From the NCBI GenBank assembly GCA_017743475.1, contig JAGHYV010000001.1, forward strand, positions 186,001 through 250,000: DNA of 64,000 nt. Reading direction: 5' to 3'. The notes below the pieces were generated by a model. The model searched no databases, was not told where the DNA came from, and saw nothing but the letters and a program-made list of their open reading frames with translations. Of the stretch, positions 38,678 to 46,680 are shown piece by piece. Within the stretch, counting starts at the first letter, position 1. Every line of letters starts with the position of its first letter. A program made the translations under genes and the position numbers. This DNA is from Roseiflexus sp. (GTDB lineage: Bacteria; Chloroflexota; Chloroflexia; Chloroflexales; Roseiflexaceae).

Positions 38678-39697
38678 ATGTCGCAACCGCTGCTCGTCGT
38701 TAAGAACCTCGAGACTCATTTCAAGACCCAGGACGGGATTGTTAAAGCTGTCAATAATGTTTCGTTCCACGTCGATCGCGGTGAAACTCTCGGCATTGTC
38801 GGCGAGAGCGGTTCGGGGAAGAGCGTCACGTCCCTCTCCATTATGCGCCTTATTCCCAATCCGCCAGGCAAGATCGTCGGCGGGCAGATCATCTTTGACG
38901 GCCACAACCTGCTCGATTACACTGAAGAAGAAATGCGCCACATTCGCGGTAACCGGATTGCCATGATTTTTCAGGACCCAATGACCTCGCTCAATCCGGT
39001 ATTGACCATTGGGCGCCAGATCACCGAATCGCTTGAACTGCATATGAAACTATCGCCTAAAGAGGCGCGCAACCGGGCAATCGAACTTTTACAGATGGTC
39101 GGTATTCCGGGTGCTGCGCGGCGTATCGATGATTATCCGCATCAGTTCTCTGGCGGGATGCGTCAGCGCGTGATGATCGCAATGGCGCTGTCGTGCAACC
39201 CGGAGTTGCTGATCGCCGATGAGCCGACAACCGCGCTTGATGTGACGATCCAGGCGCAGATCCTTGAACTTATCCAGCGGTTGCAGCACGAACTCGGCAC
39301 AGCAGTGATCATCATCACCCATGACCTTGGCGTCGTTGCCGGGATGGCAGACCGGGTGATTGTGATGTATGCCGGTCGGGTGGTGGAGGAAGGACCTACC
39401 GAGGAGATCTTTGCCCGTCCCCGCATGCCGTATACGATTGGTTTGCTGCGTTCAATTCCGCGCCTCGATGCGGAAGAAGGGCGAACGTTGACCCCTATTC
39501 GCGGGTTGCCGCCCGACCTGATCAACCTGCCGCAGATCTGCCCCTTCAGTCCGCGCTGCGACTATTTCATCCCTGGCGCATGCGATCAGCAGGTTCCGCC
39601 GTTGCGCGAGGTGGTCCCAGGTCATAAGGCTGCCTGTCTGTTCGATATTACGCTCGAAACACCGCTTCCCACAACCAGTGGCCAGGTGCCAGTATAG
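38678..39697 (+). CDS. ABC transporter ATPase, OppD/DppD family (second pair)
   Basis: 339 residues from the ATG at 38678, 7 nt after AAAGGAG; the GTG two codons upstream is too close to that site. Walker A is [11 protein letters not shown], the signature [15 protein letters not shown], Walker [15 protein letters not shown] and the H-switch [11 protein letters not shown]. The C-terminal cysteines are in [19 protein letters not shown]. It is clearly paralogous to the gene at 36602 but more canonical at the Q-loop ([12 protein letters not shown] against [12 protein letters not shown]). Confidence 0.93.
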   Translation: MSQPLLVVKNLETHFKTQDGIVKAVNNVSFHVDRGETLGIVGESGSGKSVTSLSIMRLIPNPPGKIVGGQIIFDGHNLLDYTEEEMRHIRGNRIAMIFQDPMTSLNPVLTIGRQITESLELHMKLSPKEARNRAIELLQMVGIPGAARRIDDYPHQFSGGMRQRVMIAMALSCNPELLIADEPTTALDVTIQAQILELIQRLQHELGTAVIIITHDLGVVAGMADRVIVMYAGRVVEEGPTEEIFARPRMPYTIGLLRSIPRLDAEEGRTLTPIRGLPPDLINLPQICPFSPRCDYFIPGACDQQVPPLREVVPGHKAACLFDITLETPLPTTSGQVPV

Positions 39698-39731
39698 CGA
39701 TGCGATAATAAGCAGGTAGAGGGTGGGAGAT

Positions 39732-40799
39732 ATGAGCGCCACGTCGACCGATCTGATCCAGGTGCGGAACCTGAAAATGTACTTCCCTGTAACGAAGGGA
39801 ACAATTATCAAACGTACTGTTGGCTATGTCAAAGCCGTCGATGGTGTAACATTCTCAATCAGGCGGGGCGAGACACTGGGGCTGGTGGGAGAGAGCGGGT
39901 GCGGAAAATCCACTACTGGTCGCGCCATTCTGCAGCTCTACAGGCCAACTGCTGGCGAGGTGCTGTTCCAGGGAACCGATCTGACCCGCCTGCACGGGGA
40001 AGAGTTACGCCGGATGCGACGCAAGGTGCAGATGATCTTTCAGGATCCGTATGCGTCGCTTAATCCACGCATGACGGTGGGAGACATTATTGGTGAGCCG
40101 ATTGCAGTCCATAATCTGCGTCAGGGGAAGGCAGCTATCCGTGAGCGTGTGCAGGAACTGCTTGAACTTGTCGGTCTTAACCCCTACTTTATCAATCGCT
40201 ATCCCCACGAGTTCTCTGGCGGTCAGCGTCAGCGCATTGGCATTGCACGTGCACTCGCGGTCGAACCGGAGTTTGTTGTGTGTGATGAGCCGGTTTCGGC
40301 GCTCGACGTCTCGATCCAGGCGCAGGTGCTCAATCTGCTCGAAGACCTGCAACATCGCCTTGGGTTGACCTACCTATTCATTGCGCACGGTCTGGCAGTC
40401 GTCAGGCATATCAGCGACCGCGTGGCAGTGATGTATCTAGGGAAGGTAGTTGAACTGGCGGAGGGAAAGAAACTCTACTCCATGCCGATGCACCCCTACA
40501 CTCAGGCGCTCCTGTCAGCAGCGCCGATTCCTGATCCAACTATCGAGCGCAAACGGCAACGCATCATCCTGGAGGGTGACGTGCCTAGTCCATTCAATCC
40601 ACCGCCGGGTTGCCATTTCCATACCCGCTGCCCGATCGCCATCGAACGCTGCAAAGTCGAAGAGCCGCCCTTCCGGGATTATGGCGACGGGCATTTCGTC
40701 GCCTGCTGGCGCGCGCCTGAGTCGATCGAGTTGATGGAGCGGTACGCAGCACGCCCGAACAATGGCGCGCGCTCCATTGCGCCGCAGGCAGGCGCATAA
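39732..40799 (+). CDS. ABC transporter ATPase, OppF/DppF family (second pair)
   Basis: 355 residues from the ATG at 39732 (SD AGAGGG 8 nt upstream; GTG at 39723 possible). [20 protein letters not shown] is the OppF opening. Walker A is [11 protein letters not shown], the signature [15 protein letters not shown], Walker [15 protein letters not shown] and the H-switch FIAHGLAVV. The C-terminal Cys motif is [20 protein letters not shown]. It is the last gene of the operon. Confidence 0.93.
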   Translation: MSATSTDLIQVRNLKMYFPVTKGTIIKRTVGYVKAVDGVTFSIRRGETLGLVGESGCGKSTTGRAILQLYRPTAGEVLFQGTDLTRLHGEELRRMRRKVQMIFQDPYASLNPRMTVGDIIGEPIAVHNLRQGKAAIRERVQELLELVGLNPYFINRYPHEFSGGQRQRIGIARALAVEPEFVVCDEPVSALDVSIQAQVLNLLEDLQHRLGLTYLFIAHGLAVVRHISDRVAVMYLGKVVELAEGKKLYSMPMHPYTQALLSAAPIPDPTIERKRQRIILEGDVPSPFNPPPGCHFHTRCPIAIERCKVEEPPFRDYGDGHFVACWRAPESIELMERYAARPNNGARSIAPQAGA

Positions 40800-40935
40800 C
40801 TGACCCTACCGCAACAACGTACCGCTGGGACGCTGAGTGCGCAGCGTTTTCCCTGGTTCTGGCTGTGGGGTTAATCTTTTGAATAGCCGATAGGCGATAG
40901 GCGCCAGGCGTGCTTGCCATGGGGCTAATGGAGAT

Positions 40936-40974
40936 TGAGCATTAAATCCGCTATACCGAACGAGCCGTGGGGCT
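40936..40974 (+). repeat. 39-bp sequence repeated exactly in inverse orientation at 61480-61518
   Basis: It begins TGAGCATTAAATCCGCTATA and ends GAGCCGTGGGGCT. It belongs to a gene-free 814-bp stretch (40800-41613) made of AGCCC/GGGCT-type repeat units. A short hydrophobic segment near 41420-41510 (IGWGEALILFFIPAFLLALA) recalls a TatA helix but lacks a start codon. Confidence 0.8.
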
Positions 40975-41282
40975 AAAGCTCTTAGCTTTACGAGGCGAAG
41001 CCTGCCTGCGTGAGACAGAATCGTGCGCCCTACTCCAGTAGCGGGAGAGACGCCCTCTCAGGTGCGCGCGCCTCCGGCGCGCCACACCGACAGAGACGCT
41101 TCAGCGCCGCAGGGGCTTCCACGCGCTCAGGGAGAGCTGATCGAAGATTGCGAATTCAGTATGCGCACTAGCCGTCGGGCTCAAGCACTCAGCTACCCAG
41201 GGCGAAGCCTGCCTGCGCGGGCTAGAGCAGTATCATTACTCAAAGACCATCAGCCCGCACCCTCTCTCGTTTCAGGCATCAG

Positions 41283-41335
41283 GACGCCCAAAATCCCTCT
41301 TCTCCCACAAGGGGAGAAGAGGGCAAGGGGACAAG
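41283..41335. repeat. Palindromic CTTCTCCCACAAGGGGAGAAG repeat
   Basis: CCCTCTTCTCCC pairs with the complementary GGGAGAAGAGGG across ACAAGG. The preceding sequence CATCAGGACGCCCAAA is shared with the copy at 43300-43369. Confidence 0.7.
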
Positions 41336-41700
41336 GGGCAAAAGCGCACTGGAATGCAGAAAATCACTCATCCTGTGCCGCGCTGGAATGGACAAACGCA
41401 CTGGAACGCAGTATCATAACAATTGGCTGGGGCGAGGCGCTGATTCTTTTCTTCATACCAGCATTCCTCCTAGCGCTGGCGTTTCGCAGCGGTTATGTAT
41501 GCGGGAGGCTGAGGCGCTCAGGCACGTCACGCAAAAAGGACCAAACCAGCCTGACAGATGATGTCCAATCAGGGCGATATGCAAAGGAATCAGCATTCCC
41601 AACCTAACATCACGTGAGTTTCGCAATTGGAGATTATATGAGGCGAATCGCTTCCCAACGCAGGTCGTTTTTGAGTTCAGTTCCGAAGAAACGTGGCAGG

Positions 41701-42036
41701 CGGATATCTCCAAAAAACCGGCCAGATATGCAGAGAGTTCGCGAGTACATTGCCTATGACCCGAACGATCCTCCATACTGGCCCGCTGCAATGGGTCGGC
41801 TGCGCGTCTGGCGCTGCACAGGAGACCGCGTCGTCGAAGGCAATGCCGATGCGTAGGGGCATGTCTGGAGCAATAAGCTGGAATGCTGGCTCGTACCCAA
41901 CGGCGCTCTGCTCCGCCTCATGCCACTCGATGGTCGGATTGCACCGACGGAGGCAGAAGCCGAACGCCTTGATCGTGAAGCAGCCCGGGCAAAACTGCGT
42001 GAACTTGGGGTTAAGATGCCTGGCAAGAATAGATAG
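41701..42036 (+). pseudogene. Uma2-family (DUF820) endonuclease-fold protein, C-terminal remnant
   Basis: One frame reads VREYIAYDPNDPPYWPAAMG, RLRVWRCTGDRVVEGNADA, then an in-frame TAG (41854-41856), then GHVWSNKLECWLVPNGALLR and a Glu/Ala/Arg-rich helical tail ending KLRELGVKMPGKNR. This is the C-terminal half of Uma2 proteins, which are abundant in Chloroflexota and cyanobacteria. The catalytic N-terminal half is absent. The TAG stands where DAQG would be expected. Confidence 0.7.
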
Positions 42037-42044
42037 GTGAAAAA

Positions 42045-42451
42045 TCTCTGTATGCGAAATATGGGTCACATCGATACCACTTGCGAGCGCCTTGTCGATC
42101 TGAGCGTTCAGTTCCGCAGCAACCGCACCATGGCAGTCGTGCGGTGGAAGTACCCCTTCTCGTCCAGCAACCCCGATGCCGGTTCGCGTGTCCTGAGCAG
42201 ACTCTGGCAACAGGCACCCCATTCGCAGGTAGGCGTGGCATGGACGCCAATATCAACAGCGGGGTCGGCTTGGGCACACGCGACGACTGCTGGAAAGCGG
42301 GAGCAGGGAATCACCGCTGCCGCTGACGAAACCAGCACGAAAAGTTCTGCGATGGCAGGATGGTCGCCTGGCACATGCTGAGATCGTCGGCGTGGATGAT
42401 GATCACCCGCTCTTCGGGACGGAAGCCGAGGTGCGCCAGGATTGGGTTCAT
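42045..42451 (-). pseudogene. ChbG/YdjC-type carbohydrate deacetylase, N-terminal remnant
   Basis: The ATG at 42449-42451 opens NPILAHLGFRPEERVIIIHA-DDLSMCQAT (metal-binding HADD motif). After a shift come ELFVLVSSAAAVIPCSRFPA and DPAVDIGVHATPTCEWG (HAT metal site), and a further frame gives AVAAELNAQIDKALASGIDV-THI. The C-terminal half is missing where it meets the uma2 remnant on the other strand. At least two frameshifts are present. The functional enzyme deacetylates chitooligosaccharide-type substrates. Confidence 0.75.
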
Positions 42452-42466
42452 GGGAGTACTCTGGTG

Positions 42467-43102
42467 TTACGGCGATAATCGTTCGACGATCCATCCGTCA
42501 TTGGTACGTCGGTAGCGCAGACGATCATGAAGGCGGTTGGGGCGTCCCTGCCAGAACTCGATCATATCAGGAATGACCCGGAACCCGCCCCAGTACGGCG
42601 GGCGCGGGATGTCGCGGTTGGCGTAGAGCGCCTCCAGTTCGGCGACACGCTGTTCCAGTTCGGCGCGACTGCTGATGACCGTACTCTGGCGCGATGCCCA
42701 TGCGCCAATGCGATTGCCATTCGGTCGTGAGACGAAATAGGCGTCGGATTCCTCCGGCGAGACCCGCTCGACGCGCCCCTCGATGCGCACCTGGCGCTCT
42801 AGTTCGGGCCAGTAGAATACAAGCGCCGCCCACGGGTTCGCTGTCAGTTCGACTCCCTTCCGGCTCTCATAGTTGGTGAAAAAGACGAATCCGCCAGCAT
42901 CCACCCCCTTGAGCAACACCATGCGCGCTGATGGTTTGCCATCCAGGGTGGCGGTTGCCAGGGTCATGGCATTCGGTTCGATCAACCCGGCGTTGAGCGC
43001 CTGATCGAACCAGTGCTGAAACTGTTTCAGCGGGTCGGGGTCGATATCGGATTCGCTCAACCCGTGCAGCGTGTACTCTTTCCGCAGATCAGCGAGAGAC
43101 AT
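42467..43102 (-). CDS. pdxH: Pyridoxamine 5'-phosphate oxidase
   Basis: 211 residues, standard length. FMN and substrate motifs are present: [60 protein letters not shown], and the C-terminal [17 protein letters not shown] with WIVERLSP. It oxidises pyridoxine or pyridoxamine 5'-phosphate to pyridoxal 5'-phosphate with FMN in the cytoplasm. It lies 16 bp after the start of the chbG remnant but is itself intact. Confidence 0.96.
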   Translation of the reverse strand: MSLADLRKEYTLHGLSESDIDPDPLKQFQHWFDQALNAGLIEPNAMTLATATLDGKPSARMVLLKGVDAGGFVFFTNYESRKGVELTANPWAALVFYWPELERQVRIEGRVERVSPEESDAYFVSRPNGNRIGAWASRQSTVISSRAELEQRVAELEALYANRDIPRPPYWGGFRVIPDMIEFWQGRPNRLHDRLRYRRTNDGWIVERLSP

Positions 43103-43195
43103 ACGTCGTGCTCCTTTTTCCAGCTAACAGCCGCGCTTCAGAGAGCGTATGCCAGATGACGAGCCAAAGCCCTGCGGGCTGAGTCAATCCAGCAC

Positions 43196-43369
43196 GCTCC
43201 ACATTTCCCCCTTCTCCCCCTGTAGGAGAAGAGGGCAAAGGGAGATCGCACAGGGGTAGATTTTTTGGCAAGCCCCTGCGTGCCATCTCCTGTTTCAGCC
43301 ATCAGGACGCCCAAACTCCCCTTCTCCCCTTGTGGGAGAAGGGGGTTGGGGGGATGAGGGGGCGAATCC
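43196..43369. repeat. Two palindromic CCCTTCTCCCC repeats
   Basis: Units at about 43206-43240 and 43316-43350 fold as CCCTTCTCC/GGAGAAGGG hairpins. The second is preceded by CATCAGGACGCCCAAA as at 41277. Together they fill the gap between the glycosyltransferase and pdxH genes. Confidence 0.7.
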
Positions 43370-43370
43370 C

Positions 43371-44513
43371 TCATCGTATTGCACGCGTATAGACTGCCAG
43401 TGTTTCTTCAGCAGCGCGCTGCCAGGAGAACGTTGCAGCACGCTGGCGTCCAGCGTCGCTCAACGCCGCGCGCAGTGTTGGATCTGTCAGGACGCAGTCA
43501 ATTGCCGCCGCGAGCGCCCCTGGATCGTTAGGATCGATCAGCAGTGCTGCATTCCCAACAACCTCTGGTAGACTTCCAGCGCGGCTACAGATTACCGCCG
43601 TACCGCACGCCATCGCTTCCAGTGGCGGCAGGCCGAACCCTTCGTAGCGCGACGGATAGACAAAGAGCAGCGCTCCGCTGTACAGGGCAGGAAGATCGGC
43701 TTCTGCAACCGCTCCCAGATCAAGGACGGCGGGATGGTCAAAGGATAGCATCCCACGGTCACGGTGACCAGCGAGCACAAGCAAGGGCGCTGCCTCACAA
43801 CGTCCAGAAGCCGATCTACGCCACGCCTCTACCAGTGTACTAACGTTTTTGTGCGGCTTGTCGGATGCCACACAGAGAATGTAGCGGTCTGGCAGGCGAT
43901 AGCGTGTTTTCACCTCCGCCACGACTGCCGGGTCGGCGGGTTGGAAGCGTCCATCGGCGGCACCGTATACCACATCGATGCGTGCAGGCGATACGCGGTA
44001 TGCGCAGGCGATATCGTCACGTGTGCGGCGTGACAGCGTAATGACCCGTCGCACCGACCACAGCGCCAGTCGGGTCGAGAGATCGAAGAATAGGCGTGCG
44101 CGCAGCGACGACTCACGTGGGAAGAGGCGCGGAATAATGTCATAGAGCGTCACCACGACGGGGCACGGGAGACCGGCGTAGGGAAAGAGATAGTAGGGTG
44201 CATGAAAGAGATCGGCACGTGCCTGCCGTAGCAATGTGGGAAGAGCAACCTGTCCAGCAATGCTGAAGGGGGGTGGAGCGGCAAGCGCCTGTACCCGCGA
44301 CGCACGCAGCAGGCGTTCCAGGTCGTAGCGCGTATTTGCAGCAGCGAAGGAGCCGAGTCGTTTGTGTGAGTGGCGCGGCACATCCGACGTATAGAGGAAC
44401 ACAAACTCGTGCGGCGTACCCAGGGAGACTAGCGCCGATGCCAGGCTGAACACATAGCGTCCGATCCCTGGAAAGTGATCATTGACAAAGCGCAGGTCGA
44501 GCGCGATCCGCAT
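43371..44513 (-). CDS. GT4 family glycosyltransferase
   Basis: 380 residues. MRIALDLRFVNDHFPGIGRYVFSL is typical of the mannosyl-/glucosyl-transferase branch. The first domain has DLFHAPYYLFPYAGLPCPVV and VVTLYDIIPRLFP; the second has YILCVASDKPHKNVSTLVEA, LFVYPSRYEGFGLPPLEAMA (EX7E) and AVICSRAGSLPEVVGNAALL. It is cytoplasmic or membrane-peripheral, building a glycan from nucleotide sugars. It is not next to the main polysaccharide cluster. Confidence 0.9.
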   Translation of the reverse strand: MRIALDLRFVNDHFPGIGRYVFSLASALVSLGTPHEFVFLYTSDVPRHSHKRLGSFAAANTRYDLERLLRASRVQALAAPPPFSIAGQVALPTLLRQARADLFHAPYYLFPYAGLPCPVVVTLYDIIPRLFPRESSLRARLFFDLSTRLALWSVRRVITLSRRTRDDIACAYRVSPARIDVVYGAADGRFQPADPAVVAEVKTRYRLPDRYILCVASDKPHKNVSTLVEAWRRSASGRCEAAPLLVLAGHRDRGMLSFDHPAVLDLGAVAEADLPALYSGALLFVYPSRYEGFGLPPLEAMACGTAVICSRAGSLPEVVGNAALLIDPNDPGALAAAIDCVLTDPTLRAALSDAGRQRAATFSWQRAAEETLAVYTRAIR

Positions 44514-44552
44514 ACCTTGTTCCCAGCGTCAGGCTCGGACGGTACATAGCAC

Positions 44553-44678
44553 TTATGTGGCATCTATCTGGCGCAATTCCAGGTGAGCCACGTCAATTGC
44601 GGCATCCGTCATGATATAGTACACATCGAACGTCCCATCCGCGCGCAGATCGACAGCGGTTGGATAGAGCTGGAGCAT
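44553..44678 (-). CDS. Small ORF upstream of the GT4 gene
   Basis: 41 codons from the ATG at 44676-44678: MLQLYPTAVDLRADGTFDVY, with tail YIMTDAAIDVAHLELRQIDA. Codon use is like the neighbours. It ends 39 bp before the GT4 start and may be cotranscribed with it. The frame is open further upstream but becomes antisense to a Lys-rich ORF. No family is recognised. Confidence 0.4.
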   Translation of the reverse strand: MLQLYPTAVDLRADGTFDVYYIMTDAAIDVAHLELRQIDAT

Positions 44679-44701
44679 AGCGCGCACCTCGATGAACCTC
44701 G

Positions 44702-44710
44702 TGCTATAAT
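44702..44710 (+). promoter_or_regulatory. Extended -10 box TGCTATAAT
   Basis: A perfect TGnTATAAT on the plus strand, overlapping the first codon of the Lys-rich ORF at 44709. Confidence 0.45.
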
Positions 44711-44813
44711 GACCAGTATCGTCAGCAGTGGCACTGCGGCGCAGACCGGAGACAAAAGTCCAAAAAACGCCAGCAAGCAGAAGAAGCAGGTAACAGCAAA
44801 GAAGAAGAAATAA
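44709..44813 (+). CDS. Small Lys-rich basic protein
   Basis: 34 codons. The C-terminal part reads TGDKSPKNASKQKKQVTAKK-KK. The SPKNxxKxKKQ pattern is reminiscent of very small basic proteins found in several bacterial phyla (family memory, unverified). The extended -10 overlaps the ATG, so the true start may be internal or use another promoter. The antisense frame looks like a hydrophobic protein only because Lys codons read as Leu/Phe. Confidence 0.45.
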   Translation: MTSIVSSGTAAQTGDKSPKNASKQKKQVTAKKKK

Positions 44814-44937
44814 GCGCTGACCTAACGCACTCCGAACGCAGGTGGGGGAGAGTGAGACAATGCGCATGCTCCTCTCTCCCATCTCCACTGCGTCGCTGAG
44901 GATAGCACGCTCCCCAGCGTGCGTCAAGATTGCACAT

Positions 44938-45057
44938 CTGTGTAAGAGTTCACATTTCTCCAGGGAACGAGGGCATCTTGCCCTAGCAGACGGCGACGAG
45001 GGCGTCCCACCCTCGCTCCCAGGCGCGTGTGTTACCCCAGGTGTGAACAGTTACACA
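44938..45057 (+). repeat. MITE-like dispersed repeat, copy B
   Basis: Terminal inverted repeats TGTGTAAGAGTTCACA at the left and TGTGAACAGTTACACA at the right. The interior contains GAGGGCATCTTGCCCT and GAGGGCGTCCCACCCTC, each a short palindrome. It is homologous over its length to copy A (inverted) and copy C. Confidence 0.8.
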
Positions 45058-45091
45058 TTTGACGAGTATCTGACAGTACACGGGACATCGT

Positions 45092-45526
45092 ATGACTCGC
45101 ATCGTCCTGATCCTGATCCTGACGGCTTGGTTGCCTGCATGTACACTCCCCACGCCGCCACAACCGACAACCCCGCGTCCGACAGCGCCGGTCATTCTTG
45201 AAATCACTCCTGCTCCGACGCTAGATGTAGACGCTACCGCGACCGCATACGCTACATTACTCGTTCCCTCACCGACACCGACCGGGTTGTACATCGTTCA
45301 GCCGGGCGATACACTAAGCGAACTGGCAATTGCATTCGGCACGACAGTTGCCGAGATCATGGCTGCCAATGGCCTGACCGATCCTGACTCACTGCAGGTC
45401 GGGCAACCACTGATCATTCCCTCGCTGGTGGATACATTGCCATCGCTGCAGGCAACGCCAGCCATTAATGCAGGGACGACAGATCAAACTCCTATACCTG
45501 TTACCCCGACACTGGCGACCCCGTAG
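45092..45526 (+). CDS. LysM-domain lipoprotein
   Basis: 144 residues. The signal peptide TRIVLILILTAWLPAC ends in a lipobox (LPAC). A Pro/Thr-rich linker of about 50 residues follows, then one LysM domain (GLYIVQPGDTLSELAIAFGT, then NGLTDPDSLQVGQPLIIP), and a Pro/Thr-rich tail. LysM binds peptidoglycan or other N-acetylhexosamine polymers, so this should be an envelope protein with a glycan-binding head. Confidence 0.85.
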   Translation: MTRIVLILILTAWLPACTLPTPPQPTTPRPTAPVILEITPAPTLDVDATATAYATLLVPSPTPTGLYIVQPGDTLSELAIAFGTTVAEIMAANGLTDPDSLQVGQPLIIPSLVDTLPSLQATPAINAGTTDQTPIPVTPTLATP

Positions 45527-45544
45527 CGACCCCCGGAAATGGCG

Positions 45545-45573
45545 CTTGACAGGCGAAGCGATTTTCGGTATAT
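45545..45573 (+). promoter_or_regulatory. Near-consensus sigma-70 promoter
   Basis: TTGACA, exactly 17 bp, then TATATT. This is the best promoter in the window; predicted start at about 45580. Confidence 0.75.
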
Positions 45574-45616
45574 TTGCAACGTCAATCCTTCAAAATTGCC
45601 GTTCAGGCGTAAAGGA

Positions 45617-45691
45617 GGTGATGCCCATGAGTAATAAGCGTGAGGGCATCACCGTCGAGGTGGTACAATAACCCCACCCATGGTGATGCCC
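45617..45691 (+). promoter_or_regulatory. Three-segment alternative pairing (attenuator-like)
   Basis: GGTGATGCCC (45617-45626, part of the ribosome site), GGGCATCACC (45644-45653, inside the ORF) and GGTGATGCCC (45682-45691, after the stop) are exact 10-mers. Segment 2 can pair perfectly with segment 1 (17-nt loop, hiding the ribosome site) or with segment 3 (28-nt loop, freeing it), never both. A terminator follows after 9 nt. Confidence 0.65.
45627..45671 (+). CDS. 14-residue peptide ORF
   Basis: MSNKREGITVEVVQ. It has an ideal ribosome site for its ATG. KREGITVE faintly recalls the N-terminus of IF-1 (KKEGIEVEG), but nothing follows. The ribosome would disrupt pairing segment 2 while translating. 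Confidence 0.45.
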   Translation: MSNKREGITVEVVQ

Positions 45692-45700
45692 AAGGCAAAC

Positions 45701-45730
45701 AAAAAACCCTCGCAGTTGTGAGGGTTTTTT
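45701..45730. terminator. Bidirectional intrinsic terminator
   Basis: AAAAAACCCTC and GAGGGTTTTTT pair across GCAGTTGT. It ends the short transcript on the plus strand and rplY on the minus strand, 19 bp after the rplY stop. Confidence 0.85.
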
Positions 45731-45748
45731 GATTCCGGGAAAAGAAGA

Positions 45749-46405
45749 CTATTCTTCTTCCTCTTCCTTCGACTCGCGGCGTTCGCGCACCAGTTCCGGC
45801 TCGGCTGGAGTTTCGGCTGCTGCTTCCTCTTCTTCACTTTCAGCAGCGCGCGTATGCGCCAGACCCACCACCAGTTCATCACCAGGGGTCACCAGCGTTA
45901 CGCCGGGCGGCAGCGTCAGATCGCGCGCATGAATACTTTTGTCGAACGAATCGAGCATACTAACATCGACCGTAATGTGAGCAGGGATCGCGGTTGGCAG
46001 CGCGCGGATTTCGACTGCGCTCAACGCCTGGTTTAGCACTGCTTCGCCACTTTCGACAAGCGGCGACTTCCCTTCGATATGGATCGGAATGGCCACCTCC
46101 ACCTCCTCGCGCAGATCAACCGCGCGGAAATCCGCGTGAATAATATTGCGCGTCACCGGATGGCGCTGCAGCGCATGGATGAACGCTGTGAGCGGCGGAC
46201 GACCAGCGATATGCAGTTCGATCAGCGAGGTGCGCCCGGCCCGGCGATAGATCGCCTGGAAACTGCGCGCATCGACCTGCACAGCAATCGGTTCAACGCC
46301 TTTTCCATAGACCGTCGCTGGTAGAATGCCGCTGCGTCGCAACCGTTTGACCTTCTTGCCCAAAACCAAACGCGGTTCGAGCGATAGTGTGAACTTTTCT
46401 GACAT
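45749..46405 (-). CDS. rplY: 50S ribosomal protein L25, long Ctc form
   Basis: 218 residues. The L25 domain ([38 protein letters not shown], then [16 protein letters not shown]-like [20 protein letters not shown]) binds 5S rRNA. The C-terminal TL5 domain ([20 protein letters not shown], then [20 protein letters not shown]) marks the Ctc/TL5 type. It ends in an acidic low-complexity tail ([16 protein letters not shown]...EEEEE), common in this group. It is monocistronic with a shared terminator. Confidence 0.95.
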   Translation of the reverse strand: MSEKFTLSLEPRLVLGKKVKRLRRSGILPATVYGKGVEPIAVQVDARSFQAIYRRAGRTSLIELHIAGRPPLTAFIHALQRHPVTRNIIHADFRAVDLREEVEVAIPIHIEGKSPLVESGEAVLNQALSAVEIRALPTAIPAHITVDVSMLDSFDKSIHARDLTLPPGVTLVTPGDELVVGLAHTRAAESEEEEAAAETPAEPELVRERRESKEEEEE

Positions 46406-46575
46406 ACTAAAATCGATGCTCCTAATCGTGTTGCAAATACCTTCGCCTCAAGCTAAGGGCATTGCCCGGTAGCTCCAGGATGCGCATTGTACTATACCGC
46501 GCGACGAGATGCAAACCAGGGTCAGCGAAGGAGAGAGGGTAGAAAGTAGGGAAGTAGAAAGTAGAAAATATGGGC

Positions 46576-46605
46576 TTGACAAGAACAGGTGTGTTATGTA
46601 ATAAT
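46576..46605 (+). promoter_or_regulatory. lexA promoter with a putative SOS box in the spacer
   Basis: TTGACA at 46576-46581, 18 bp, then AATAAT. The spacer begins with AGAACAGGTGTGTT (46582-46595), which agrees at 11 of 14 positions with the Gram-positive SOS box CGAACRNRYGTTYC. Binding there would block RNA polymerase, as expected for LexA autoregulation. Confidence 0.5.
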
Positions 46606-46680
46606 GAATGCACCACAAAAGTTCTATCGAACAGGCTTGCGGTTCTGTGGAACGGCGCCAGAATTGAAAGGGCAAAACGT

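Larger units (their letters stand above)
45580..45731 (+). ncRNA. Short structured transcript with 14-codon ORF
   Basis: The unit runs from the predicted start to the terminator (about 150 nt). It contains a perfect Shine-Dalgarno (AAAGGAGGTGAT), a 14-codon ORF and three complementary segments (see separate entries). No known RNA family is recognised. It could be a peptide-coding mRNA, a dual-function RNA, or a leader whose downstream gene has been lost, since the next gene lies on the other strand. Confidence 0.5.

Noticed and set aside
41023-41607. 194-codon plus-strand frame after the transporter operon
   Set aside because: It runs through palindromic and AGCCC-type repeats. Only a short hydrophobic stretch near its end looks protein-like, and no start fits it.
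44682-44927. Hydrophobic N-terminal extension (FLLLCCYLLLLLAGVFW) of the ORF at 44553
   Set aside because: The Leu/Phe run is exactly antisense to a Lys-rich coding stretch, so the hydrophobicity is likely an artefact.
45627-45671. Truncated infA (IF-1)
   Set aside because: Only about eight residues resemble IF-1, and the OB-fold is absent. The surrounding structure is better explained as a regulatory micro-ORF.
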